The translations under genes and the position numbers were made by a program. From assembly GCA_002869565.1 (NCBI GenBank), contig PKUJ01000023.1:1-64000 (forward strand): a stretch of 64,000 nucleotides of DNA, given 5' to 3'. Source of the stretch: Arcobacter sp. Lineage in GTDB: Bacteria; Campylobacterota; Campylobacteria; Campylobacterales; Arcobacteraceae. Under the pieces are notes generated by a model. It worked only from the letters and a program-made list of their open reading frames with translations, was not told the DNA's origin and did no database searches. Shown piece by piece: positions 54,813-63,005 of the stretch (the first letter of the stretch is position 1; each line of letters starts with the position of its first letter).

Positions 54813-55376
54813 ATGGCTAGATATGCAATGGTACTAGATTATAAAAATTGTATTAACTGTAAAGCTTGTGAAACAGCTTGTAAAGAAGAGAATGGAATTT
54901 TACTAGGAGCCGAAAACCATAGAATTTGGGTTGGAACAAAAGAGATTGAAGGAGAATTTCCTTTTTTAAATATTGCTTCAAATAATTTTGAACCAAGTCA
55001 ATGTCAACAATGTGCAAATGCACCTTGTCAAGAAGTCTGTCCAACTAATGCAACATATTATGATGAAAACAGTGTAGTTAGAGTTGATCCAGAAAAATGT
55101 ATTTTATGTTCATACTGCATGACTGCTTGTCCTTATGATGCAAGATATGTTGATGATCGAACTAATACAATTGATAAATGTAACTTTTGTGCAGATACAA
55201 GAATTGCAAGAGGTGAGACAACAACTGCTTGTCAGGCAACTTGCCCAACAAAGGTTAGAATTTTTGGAGATATAGACGACCCAAATAGTGAAATATCTGA
55301 AGTTTTAAGAACAAGAGATCATTTTACTTTGAAATCACATTTAGGTACTGATCCTAGATTGTTCTATTTAACATAA
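54813..55376 (+). CDS. phsB: iron-sulfur subunit PhsB/PsrB
   Basis: 187 residues with four ferredoxin-type cysteine groups (CINCKACETACK, CQQCANAPCQEVCP, CILCSYCMTACP and the split CNFC/CQATCP), 16 cysteines that can bind four 4Fe-4S clusters. It carries electrons from the membrane subunit to the molybdenum subunit. Start one base after the phsA stop. Confidence 0.95.
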   Translation: MARYAMVLDYKNCINCKACETACKEENGILLGAENHRIWVGTKEIEGEFPFLNIASNNFEPSQCQQCANAPCQEVCPTNATYYDENSVVRVDPEKCILCSYCMTACPYDARYVDDRTNTIDKCNFCADTRIARGETTTACQATCPTKVRIFGDIDDPNSEISEVLRTRDHFTLKSHLGTDPRLFYLT

Positions 55377-55387
55377 GGAGAGATGTT

Positions 55388-56566
55388 ATGACTTTAAAAT
55401 CTATTATTCCTATGAAAGACATCTCTTTAAAAGAGTTGTTAACATTTGAGAAAAATTTTAGTAATGTTACTATGGCAATATTAACTGTTGCTTTAGTTGC
55501 ATTCTTTTTAGCAGGTGCTGTGATGTATTTTATTGATGGACATCACGCTTATAATGTATCTAGAACGCATCCATGGGGATTAATCATTGCAATGTATGTA
55601 TTCTTTGTTGTTTCAAGTACAGGGCTTTGTATAATGTCTTCAATTGGACATGTATTTGGTATAAAAGAGTTTGAGATAATTGGTAAAAGAGCAATTTTAG
55701 GTGAAATCATTACTATATCAACTGGATTTATAGTAATTGCTTTAGAAATTGGTCATCCCGTTACTATGATAATATATAATATTTTAACACCAGGGTTTAC
55801 CTCTGCAATTTGGTGGATGGGAACTTTATATGGTGCATATTTAGTATTTATTATATTTGAATTTATATTTTTAGTGAGAGAAAATCATAAATGGTCAAAA
55901 TTTTTTGGTTTAGGTGGATTATTAGTAGGACTTGCAGCACATAGTAATTTAGGTGCAGTATTTGGATTTTTAATCGCAAGACCTATTTCAAATGGAGTAT
56001 TCTTTCCAATATATTTTATACTTTCAGCTATGATTACTGGTTCTTATTTACTGTTTTTAATGTATGGGTTTAGATATAAAATGAATTTTCCAAAAGAAGT
56101 AGAAATTATGCTTGTAAAACTTGCAAAAATTCTAGGACTTTTATTAGGAATTTTAATGTTTTTTGAAATTTGGAGAATGTTTACTTCTATATATGGAGGA
56201 ATGCCTGGTCGTGCAGAAGTTGCTTGGCATGTACTTGGAAGTTCAAATTTTTTGATAGGAGAAGTTTTATTAGGAATGGTGATTCCATTTATTGTAATTT
56301 TAGCAAGTAAAGGGAAAAATATAAAAGGGATGGTTTGGGCATCTATTTTAGGTATGGTAGGTATTTTCTTTATGAGATATGATTTAGTTCATGATACTCA
56401 ATTAATGCCACTTCAAACACTTAAAATAAGAGAGTACCAATTACCACCAACATTTATAGAGTATTTTCCATCATTTGCCGAAATTGGTGTTTCAATAGGT
56501 GGAATAGGTGTGTGCTTAGTAATGTATTACTTAGCTGATAAGTTATTTAATTTAGATCACAATTAG
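55388..56566 (+). CDS. phsC: NrfD-family membrane subunit PhsC/PsrC
   Basis: 392 residues with about nine or ten membrane segments, the NrfD/PsrC quinol-oxidising anchor. Family features: SRTHPWGLIIAMYVFFVVSSTG near the first segments and a repeated helix pattern. No haem is expected in this type. It starts 11 bases after phsB. It takes electrons from menaquinol and passes them to PhsB. Confidence 0.92.
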   Translation: MTLKSIIPMKDISLKELLTFEKNFSNVTMAILTVALVAFFLAGAVMYFIDGHHAYNVSRTHPWGLIIAMYVFFVVSSTGLCIMSSIGHVFGIKEFEIIGKRAILGEIITISTGFIVIALEIGHPVTMIIYNILTPGFTSAIWWMGTLYGAYLVFIIFEFIFLVRENHKWSKFFGLGGLLVGLAAHSNLGAVFGFLIARPISNGVFFPIYFILSAMITGSYLLFLMYGFRYKMNFPKEVEIMLVKLAKILGLLLGILMFFEIWRMFTSIYGGMPGRAEVAWHVLGSSNFLIGEVLLGMVIPFIVILASKGKNIKGMVWASILGMVGIFFMRYDLVHDTQLMPLQTLKIREYQLPPTFIEYFPSFAEIGVSIGGIGVCLVMYYLADKLFNLDHN

Positions 56567-56582
56567 AAGAAAAGGATATGCA

Positions 56583-57770
56583 ATGAAAATGATTCTAAAA
56601 AGTTTAGTGGTAGTTGGTCTTCTAACTACTGGAGTAATGGCAAATGATCCAGGTGCATTAACAAAACCAAGTGCAAAAGTTCAATCAATGATTGACAAGT
56701 TTAAATTGCAAGTTGTAGATTATAACTATGCAAAAAGTAAAGTTGCAAAGGGGACAAGAGATGGTGCTAAAGCACTATTTATAGATGCTCGACCAAACCA
56801 AAAATATAAAACTGGTACAATTCCTTCCTCTTTAAATATTCCAGATACAGAGTATTCTAAATATGTGGGACAACTAAAAGATGTGGCAAAAAATAAAGAG
56901 ATTATTGTTTACTGTGGTGGATGGAAATGTGGTAAATCTCCAAAAGTGGCAAATATGCTTAAAAAAGATGGTTTTACAAATGTAAAGCTTTATCAAGCAG
57001 GTGAACCTCAGTGGAAAAAGAAAAACTATAGAGAAGTTGATATAGCAGTTGTAAAAGGTGCCCAAGAGAAAAATGCAGCTTTTATTATAGATGCAAGACC
57101 ATACAAAATGTTCTTAAACGAGACTATCCCTGGAGCTATTTCAATTCCAGATACTAAAGTAGATGAATTAAAAGGAAGATTTCCAGTACACCAAGGTGAA
57201 AAAATTATTACTTTTTGTGGTGGATACAAATGTGGAAAATCACATAAAGTTGCAAAAAAACTACTATCTTTAGGATATAGAGATGTGTCAGTATTTGCAG
57301 CTGGTATGCCAGCTTGGAAAAAAGCAGGATTAGCTACAACAAAAAGTGCCTCAAAAGTAGCCCCTAAATCTGATGCTCCTAAAAAACCTTTATTGAGTAA
57401 AAATGGTGCTAAATTAGGTTCAGATGAAGGAAGCATAGATGGTGAATGGTTAAATGCATTTATCAAAAAAGGAAATGTACCTTCATTTATTCAAATTGTT
57501 GATGTAACATCTCCTGATGAATATAAATCAGGACACATAAAAGGTGCTATAAATGTACCCGCTGAACCTTTAAAAGCAAAAGAGTTATATGCAAAATTAC
57601 CAAAAGGTAAAACAGTAGTATTTAATTGTACAGCAGGTGGAAGATCTATTGAAGCATGGACAAAATTAAAAGAAGCAGGTATGGATATATCTGAAATATT
57701 TTATTTTGATGCAAATATAGATTGTAAAGGGAATGATTGTAAAATCGAGGTTAATGAGCCTATTGATTAA
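56583..57770 (+). CDS. periplasmic triple-domain rhodanese (sulfur carrier)
   Basis: 395 residues. Signal peptide about 1-20 (ends VMA-ND). Three rhodanese domains follow: about 45-150, 151-250 and 285-380. Catalytic-loop cysteines are C111 (CGGWKCGKS), C212 (CGGYKCGKS) and C349 (CTAGGRS). The first two domains have a second Cys (C116, C217) five residues on. Sulfurtransferases of this kind (Sud, PhsE) carry polysulfide sulfur to the reductase in Wolinella and relatives. The gene is 16 bases downstream of phsC and ends in a terminator. A linker with repeated Lys/Ser (about 252-280) precedes domain 3. Confidence 0.88.
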   Translation: MKMILKSLVVVGLLTTGVMANDPGALTKPSAKVQSMIDKFKLQVVDYNYAKSKVAKGTRDGAKALFIDARPNQKYKTGTIPSSLNIPDTEYSKYVGQLKDVAKNKEIIVYCGGWKCGKSPKVANMLKKDGFTNVKLYQAGEPQWKKKNYREVDIAVVKGAQEKNAAFIIDARPYKMFLNETIPGAISIPDTKVDELKGRFPVHQGEKIITFCGGYKCGKSHKVAKKLLSLGYRDVSVFAAGMPAWKKAGLATTKSASKVAPKSDAPKKPLLSKNGAKLGSDEGSIDGEWLNAFIKKGNVPSFIQIVDVTSPDEYKSGHIKGAINVPAEPLKAKELYAKLPKGKTVVFNCTAGGRSIEAWTKLKEAGMDISEIFYFDANIDCKGNDCKIEVNEPID

Positions 57771-57792
57771 TAGGCTATAAGTTTTATTTTAA

Positions 57793-57822
57793 AAGTCTAC
57801 AAGAAGCTTTTCTTGTAGACTT
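57793..57822 (+). terminator. terminator of the phs operon
   Basis: Perfect 13-base stem (57793-57805 with 57810-57822) with a 4-base loop, 22 bases after the rhodanese stop. The U-run downstream is short. It lies at the point where the gene block ends, so termination is the natural reading. Confidence 0.78.
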
Positions 57823-57931
57823 AAATTAGTTATATGTTCTTTCTTGTAAAGCTAAAAAACTATCTAAATAGATGTACAGTATTAAGACATATTGCTATAA
57901 AATACAGTATCCGTAAATAAAAGGATACAAA

Positions 57932-58477
57932 ATAGCAAAGATTATAATACTCTATTCGACAACAGATAATTACACAATAAAAATTTGTAATAAAATTAAA
58001 GATATTATTGAAAAAAATAATAGTACAGTTGCCTTGCTATCTATAGATAATAAAGGAACCAATTTAAATGATTTTGATCTAATTATAATAGGTGCAAGTA
58101 TAAGATATGGGAAACACAATAAAATAGTATATGAATTTATAAATAAAAATCAAGAACTTTTAGAGAGTAAAGAAAATGCTTTTTTCTCTGTAAATATTGT
58201 TGCTAGAAAACCAAATAAAAATACTCCTGAAACAAATCCATATTTACTTAAGTTTTTAAAACAAATTTCATGGAAGCCCAAAAATTTAGCTGTATTTGGA
58301 GGAAAACTTGATTATCAAAAGTATGGAGTTTTTGATAGACAAATGATTAGATTTATTATGTGGTTAACAAAAGGGGATACTGACCCTAAAAGTGTAATTG
58401 AATACACAAATTGGGAAGAAGTAGATAGATTTGCAAATTTTATTTGTTCTATAAAAGATAGAAAAGGCATTTCTTGA
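57932..58477 (+). CDS. hemG: HemG-like flavodoxin-domain protoporphyrinogen oxidase, no normal start codon
   Basis: About 181 residues by extension. The conserved body (LNDFDLIIIGASIRYGKH, AVFGGKLDYQKYGVFDRQM, WEEVDRFANFI) is clearly of the HemG family, which oxidises protoporphyrinogen IX with FMN using quinone. The FMN-phosphate loop (IIILYSTTDNYT) lies upstream of the first possible TTG at 58034, so the real start must be earlier. In frame, ATA at 57932 follows an AAAGGA ribosome site by 6 bases and replaces the expected ATG; no ATG, GTG or TTG exists between there and the upstream stop at 57914-57916. It may be translated weakly or be a pseudogene. The stop overlaps the start of the next gene by 4 bases. 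Confidence 0.72.
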   Translation: MAKIIILYSTTDNYTIKICNKIKDIIEKNNSTVALLSIDNKGTNLNDFDLIIIGASIRYGKHNKIVYEFINKNQELLESKENAFFSVNIVARKPNKNTPETNPYLLKFLKQISWKPKNLAVFGGKLDYQKYGVFDRQMIRFIMWLTKGDTDPKSVIEYTNWEEVDRFANFICSIKDRKGIS

Positions 58478-59112
58478 ATATAAATCATATATTTATTTTT
58501 TGTGATAACCATGATGAAGTTGCGAATGAATTAATTGAATTTGGCTTTTTTGAAGGAAGTAATAGAATCCATGCAAATCAAGGTACAAGAAATAGAAAAT
58601 TTTATTTTAATGACTTTTATATTGAAATAATATGGGTTCATAGTATTGAAGAAGCAACAAATAAAATTACAAAGCCAACAAAATTATATGAAAGATCAAA
58701 ATATAAAACAAATGGTTCTTCACCATTTGGATTATGTGTAAATTATTCGAGTAAGGATGATGTATTATTTGAAAATTGCTTGAACTACAAGCCTACATAT
58801 TTACCTGAGAATATGATAATCGAAGTATTAACAAATGAGAATTCAGTAACGCTTCCTTGGACATTTAGATGGAAATCTGATATAGTTATTCCTCCTCCTA
58901 TCGAGCCAATAAATTTTTCAAAACAAAAATTATCAAAAGTAATATTTGGTATAAAGAAAAATGAAATACAAAACGAGTATTTAAATTTATTTATAAGTGA
59001 TGAAATATTTTTTGAAGATACAAAAAATGAATTTCTAAAATTGTTTTTTGATAGTAAAAATGATAAAAAAAATCATGCATTTAATTCAATACCTTTAATA
59101 CTTGAATATTAA
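58474..59112 (+). CDS. VOC/glyoxalase-like protein of unknown substrate
   Basis: 212 residues with a TTG start, overlapping hemG by 4 bases. The N-terminal half resembles a vicinal-oxygen-chelate (glyoxalase/dioxygenase) fold: MNINHIFIFCDNHDEVANELIEFGF, then RNRKFYFNDFYIEIIWV and SSPFGLCVNY. Metal ligands cannot be fixed with confidence. No characterised close relative comes to mind. It is downstream of hemG and followed by a strong terminator. Confidence 0.6.
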   Translation: MNINHIFIFCDNHDEVANELIEFGFFEGSNRIHANQGTRNRKFYFNDFYIEIIWVHSIEEATNKITKPTKLYERSKYKTNGSSPFGLCVNYSSKDDVLFENCLNYKPTYLPENMIIEVLTNENSVTLPWTFRWKSDIVIPPPIEPINFSKQKLSKVIFGIKKNEIQNEYLNLFISDEIFFEDTKNEFLKLFFDSKNDKKNHAFNSIPLILEY

Positions 59113-59121
59113 ATAAGACAT

Positions 59122-59159
59122 AAAAAAAGGGTTGAAGTTTAACTTCAACCCTTTTTTTT
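59122..59159. terminator. bidirectional intrinsic terminator
   Basis: Stem GGGTTGAAG paired with CTTCAACCC around TTTAA, flanked by seven As on one side and eight Ts on the other. It serves both the VOC-like gene on the plus strand and rplT on the minus strand. Confidence 0.92.
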
Positions 59160-59176
59160 GAGCAAATTTATTAAAA

Positions 59177-59536
59177 TTATGCTGCTAATGCTTCTTTTGC
59201 TTTTACAACTAAAGATGCAAATGCTTCTGAATCATTCATAGCCATATCAGCTAAGATTTTTCTATCTAATTCGATGTTCGCTAATTTCATACCGTTCATG
59301 AATCTAGAATAGTTGATATCATTCAATCTACAAGCAGCATTGATTCTTACTATCCAAAGTTTTCTAATATCTCTTTTTTTCTGTCTTCTATCTCTATAAG
59401 CGTAAGCCATAGAATGTTCTAATTGTTCTTTCGCTTTTCTAAAATGTTTTCTTCTACCACTAAAAAAACCTCTAGCAGCTTTTAAAACTTTCTTATGTCT
59501 TCTTCTTCTAACTACACCAGTTTTAACTCTAGGCAT
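59177..59536 (-). CDS. rplT: 50S ribosomal protein bL20
   Basis: 119 residues. Begins [23 protein letters not shown] and has the family region [26 protein letters not shown]. An early 50S assembly protein; in other bacteria it represses its own operon. Last gene of thrS-infC-rpmI-rplT. Confidence 0.98.
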   Translation of the reverse strand: MPRVKTGVVRRRRHKKVLKAARGFFSGRRKHFRKAKEQLEHSMAYAYRDRRQKKRDIRKLWIVRINAACRLNDINYSRFMNGMKLANIELDRKILADMAMNDSEAFASLVVKAKEALAA

Positions 59537-59572
59537 ATCTTTCCTTTCTTTACCGTATCTTTTAAATAGGTG

Positions 59573-59609
59573 TCGATTTTATAAAATCGAACTTGTCCAC
59601 ATATTGTGG
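59573..59609 (-). promoter_or_regulatory. two hairpins between rpmI and rplT
   Basis: A perfect 18-base palindrome TCGATTTTATAAAATCGA (59573-59590) and a second stem TCCACA/TGTGGA (59595-59609) fill the 104-base gap. They may tune rplT translation relative to rpmI, as leader structures do in other L20 operons. No L20-binding mimic can be confirmed by eye. Confidence 0.5.
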
Positions 59610-59640
59610 AGGGACTATATAATTAACTAAATAAAGTTAA

Positions 59641-59838
59641 TTATGCTAAACATAACATTCTTTTAACTCTTGTAGCATCTACTGCTGCAACAGTTTGTGG
59701 TCCTCTAAGACCTCTTTTTCTCTTTTGTGACATCTTAGTCAAGATGTGGCTTCTAAAGGCAGATCCTCTTTTAATAGAACCGTTCTTTTTTACTTTAAAT
59801 CTTTTTAAAGCACCACTATTTGATTTCATCTTTGGCAT
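59641..59838 (-). CDS. rpmI: 50S ribosomal protein bL35
   Basis: 65 residues, highly basic, with the family pattern [20 protein letters not shown] and [12 protein letters not shown]. It lies between infC and rplT in the usual order. Confidence 0.97.
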   Translation of the reverse strand: MPKMKSNSGALKRFKVKKNGSIKRGSAFRSHILTKMSQKRKRGLRGPQTVAAVDATRVKRMLCLA

Positions 59839-59949
59839 CGTGGAGTCCTTTCTAATAAATTTGCATTTCCAATAATCTGAAAAAGTTTGAGATTTTACTT
59901 AAAATTTGCTTAAATTAAGATTAAATAATGTTTTAGTGATGTTAGTATT

Positions 59950-59983
59950 ATAGAAAAAGAGAGAGTAGAATCTCTTTTTCTAT
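59950..59983 (-). terminator. hairpin between infC and rpmI
   Basis: A perfect 13-base stem (59950-59962 with 59971-59983) with an 8-base loop, starting 10 bases past the infC stop. Together with the 154-base gap it suggests a transcript end or attenuator after infC and a separate promoter for rpmI-rplT. No other clear element is seen in 59839-59949. Confidence 0.72.
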
Positions 59984-59992
59984 AGTTTAGAA

Positions 59993-60532
59993 TTAATTTT
60001 TAGTATGTTCATTTTTAGGAATAATGTACATATTTACAAATCTTCCTTCTTGCTTTGGTGCCATTTCTCTAGCGCCATATTCTTCAAGCATTGGCCAAAC
60101 TCTTTCTAGAACCGCAGCCCCAGCTTCAGGATGAGCCATTTCTCTACCTTTTAGAAATACTCTACACTTAACGTGGTAACCTTTTTCAAGAAATTCAATA
60201 GCATGTTTAACTTTATAGTTAATATCATTATCAGCAATTTTTACAGAAAACTTTACTTCTTTTACAACAATAACTTTCTGGTTTTTTCTAGCTTCTTTTT
60301 TCTTTTTTTCTTGTTGATATTTGAATTTGCTATAATCCATGATTTTAGCAACAGGTGGTTTACCATCTGGTGCAATAAGAACTAAATCTAAACCTAAATC
60401 ATCAGCAGTTTGTTGTGCATCTTTTGTTGGAATAATTCCATAATTAGTTCCATCGTCACCAGTACATCTAACTTCACTTGCTCTAATGTCCTCATTCATG
60501 ATTACGTTATCTTTTTTATTGTCTCTACTCAA
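59993..60532 (-). CDS. infC: translation initiation factor IF-3
   Basis: 179 residues. N-terminal domain ([23 protein letters not shown] region) and C-terminal domain ([23 protein letters not shown]) are complete. The start is TTG at 60530-60532, overlapping the thrS stop by 4 bases and preceded by an AAGGAAG ribosome site; rare start codons are normal for infC, which can limit its own translation. Confidence 0.95.
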   Translation of the reverse strand: MSRDNKKDNVIMNEDIRASEVRCTGDDGTNYGIIPTKDAQQTADDLGLDLVLIAPDGKPPVAKIMDYSKFKYQQEKKKKEARKNQKVIVVKEVKFSVKIADNDINYKVKHAIEFLEKGYHVKCRVFLKGREMAHPEAGAAVLERVWPMLEEYGAREMAPKQEGRFVNMYIIPKNEHTKN

Positions 60533-62337
60533 ATTTTACTTCCTTTTAATATTTCGTTTAATAGGGTAAAGAATTCTTCTTTACTCATGTTTGATTGTTC
60601 TCTTTTTCTTCTATCTCTAAGTGCAATTGTTTGGTTCTCTACTTCTTCATCACCAATAACTACAATCATAGGAACTCTTTGTTTCTCTGCCATTCTAATT
60701 CTTTTGTTTAAACTTTCATTCATATTGAAAATCTTAGAATCCATACTATTTTCTAAAAGTTCTTTTTGTAATTCTTTCGCATATTCATTATGTGTATCTG
60801 CAATTGGTACAAAAATAACTTGTGTTGGTGCAATAGCAAATGGAAATTCCCCAGCGCAGTGTTCTGTTAAAATTCCTATAAATCTTTCAAAAGAACCAAG
60901 AATTGCTCTGTGAATCATAACAGGTTGTTCTTTTTCACCTTGATCATTGATAAATTCAGCATTAAATCTTGAAGGCAAGTTCATATCCACTTGTACAGTT
61001 CCACATTGCCATTTTCTTCCAATAGCATCTAAGATTTTGATATCAATCTTTGGACCATAAAATGCTCCTCCACCTTCATCAATACCATAAGAAATATTGT
61101 TGTCATCAAGTGCATCCATGATACCTTTTGTTGTTTTTTCCCAAAATTCATCATCACCAATTGCTTTTTCTGGTTTTGTAGATACTTCGATTTCATATTT
61201 GAAATCAAATAGTTTTAATAATGCATCAACAAATTCTAAAACTTCAAAGATTACTTCTTTTATTTGGTTTTGAGTACAGAAAATATGTGCATCATATTGA
61301 GTAAATTCTCTAACTCTAAATAATCCATGCATTGCTCCACTCATCTCATGTCTATGAACAACACCATATTCAAAAAGTTTTTTTGGTAAATCTTTGTATG
61401 AAACTAAAGAACTTTTGAAAATCTGAATATGTCCAACGCAGTTCATTGGTTTGATACCATACTCTTGTTCATCAATAGTAGTAAAGTACATATTTTCTTT
61501 ATAGTTTGCATAGTGACCAGATATTTTCCACATTTCAGATTTTAAGATTTCTGGACCACGAACAGGTTCATAACCTCTTACTCTATGAGCTTTGTACAAA
61601 ATATGTTCTAATTTTGATCTAAGTCTTGCTCCATTTGGCAGCCACATTGGAAGTCCTGCTCCAATATCATCACTAAATGTAAATAATTCTAACTCAGTTC
61701 CAAGTTTTCTATGGTCTCTTTTTTTAGCTTCTTCAAGCATTTTAACATAGTCAAAAAGTTCTTGTTTATCAAAAAATGCAATACCATAAATTCTAGTAAT
61801 CATCTCATTTTTTTCATCACCACCAATATAAGCACCAGCTACTCTTGTTAGTTTAAAACTTCTTATCATTCTAGTATTAGGTAAGTGTGGACCTCTACAT
61901 AAATCTTCGAAATCACCTTGCTTATATAAGGTTAATGTATCATCGGTAATATTTTGTAAAACAGCTTGTTTTAATTCATCATTAGCAAATTTTTCTAATA
62001 TTTCGGTTCTAGTAGTTTCATATCTTTCGATAGGAAGTTTCCTGTTCGCAATCTCTTTCATCTTTTTTTCGATAGTAGGTAAATCTTCATCTGAGATTTT
62101 TGAATCTACTTTAAAATCGTAATAAAATCCCTCTTTTACAGTGGGACCTACGAAAAATTTTGCTTCAGGATATAACTCTTTGATAGCTTGTGCCATCATG
62201 TGAGCACAGGAGTGTCTAAGTATATCTAGAGACTCTGCAGAATTATCAGCTTTAATCACATCTCCTTGGATGTTTAAAGCTTCAGCAGTCTGAAGGTCAT
62301 AGATTTGACCTTCGTTTAATACACCAATTGGTTCCAA
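60529..62337 (-). CDS. thrS: threonine-tRNA ligase
   Basis: 602 residues. It lacks a full N-terminal TGS domain and starts [15 protein letters not shown], like other Campylobacterota enzymes. The editing domain has [13 protein letters not shown] (HxxxH) and GFYYDF; the catalytic class II core has [24 protein letters not shown] and [15 protein letters not shown]. First gene of thrS-infC-rpmI-rplT. Confidence 0.97.
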   Translation of the reverse strand: MEPIGVLNEGQIYDLQTAEALNIQGDVIKADNSAESLDILRHSCAHMMAQAIKELYPEAKFFVGPTVKEGFYYDFKVDSKISDEDLPTIEKKMKEIANRKLPIERYETTRTEILEKFANDELKQAVLQNITDDTLTLYKQGDFEDLCRGPHLPNTRMIRSFKLTRVAGAYIGGDEKNEMITRIYGIAFFDKQELFDYVKMLEEAKKRDHRKLGTELELFTFSDDIGAGLPMWLPNGARLRSKLEHILYKAHRVRGYEPVRGPEILKSEMWKISGHYANYKENMYFTTIDEQEYGIKPMNCVGHIQIFKSSLVSYKDLPKKLFEYGVVHRHEMSGAMHGLFRVREFTQYDAHIFCTQNQIKEVIFEVLEFVDALLKLFDFKYEIEVSTKPEKAIGDDEFWEKTTKGIMDALDDNNISYGIDEGGGAFYGPKIDIKILDAIGRKWQCGTVQVDMNLPSRFNAEFINDQGEKEQPVMIHRAILGSFERFIGILTEHCAGEFPFAIAPTQVIFVPIADTHNEYAKELQKELLENSMDSKIFNMNESLNKRIRMAEKQRVPMIVVIGDEEVENQTIALRDRRKREQSNMSKEEFFTLLNEILKGSKI

Positions 62338-62449
62338 TAATTTCCTTTATATATTTTAGTATTTTTTAAAAATTCATATATTTTATCGGAAATGCACTTA
62401 AAAGTAATCTTAAGTAGTTTTTTTTAATATAATTTAGTTAGAATGTGTA

Positions 62450-62962
62450 ATGATTTTAAACTTATCTAAAATAAAAACTGAAGCATTATTATTGTTTTGT
62501 AAAGATTTGATTTCTTCTTATAAAGATAAAGAAGAAAATATTTTTGATATAGATAAAGATATAGATAAGTATATAACTAAAATATCAACTGACATGTATA
62601 AACAAATGCAAAACTGTACTTTCCCAAATGATTATTATATGAAGAATAGTAAACATTATCGAGTTAAAGCTGTTTTGGAAAGCTACAATTTTATAAACAG
62701 AGAGTTGACTTCCGAACTACAAAATGGAAAAGTTTTTAATCCCGCAATGCTTTATTTTTCTTTATTAGCTGTTTGGTTTAAAGAACTTGACAAAGAGAGT
62801 AGGTCAAAAGAGTATATATATTTTACAATTTATCCTTATGCAAATGTATATGATAAATTGCTTATAAATGTAAAAAATGAGAAATTTAAAGCTTTAAATA
62901 TATCAATGATTGAACTTGCTGAAAAAGTAATTTATAAATTAGATAGATATTCATTTAAATAA
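62450..62962 (+). CDS. unknown cytoplasmic protein
   Basis: 170 residues, no family recognised. Mostly helical, lysine- and aspartate-rich, with an N-terminal KIKTEALLLFCKDLISSYKDKEEN and a middle PAMLYFSLLAVWFKELDKESRSKEYIYF. No signal peptide, membrane segment or catalytic motif. It is divergent from thrS with a 112-base gap and ends at a strong terminator. Codon use fits its neighbours. Confidence 0.55.
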   Translation: MILNLSKIKTEALLLFCKDLISSYKDKEENIFDIDKDIDKYITKISTDMYKQMQNCTFPNDYYMKNSKHYRVKAVLESYNFINRELTSELQNGKVFNPAMLYFSLLAVWFKELDKESRSKEYIYFTIYPYANVYDKLLINVKNEKFKALNISMIELAEKVIYKLDRYSFK

Positions 62963-62982
62963 AAAGAGCCTAGGCTCTTTTT
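62961..62982. terminator. bidirectional terminator
   Basis: Perfect palindromic stem AAAAAGAGCC / GGCTCTTTTT around TA, followed by a short ATT trinucleotide run (62981-62997). It ends the unknown gene on the plus strand and the DUF3373 gene on the minus strand. Confidence 0.88.
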
Positions 62983-63005
62983 ATTATTATTATTATTCAT
63001 AAGAT

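Noticed and set aside
59537-59640. Possible tRNA or small RNA between rpmI and rplT
   Set aside because: The stems are short and separate with no cloverleaf, anticodon arm or CCA; they fit operon leader structures better.
62981-62997. ATT trinucleotide repeat as a phase-variation tract
   Set aside because: It is intergenic, downstream of two convergent genes and beside a terminator, so length changes would not alter any reading frame or obvious promoter.
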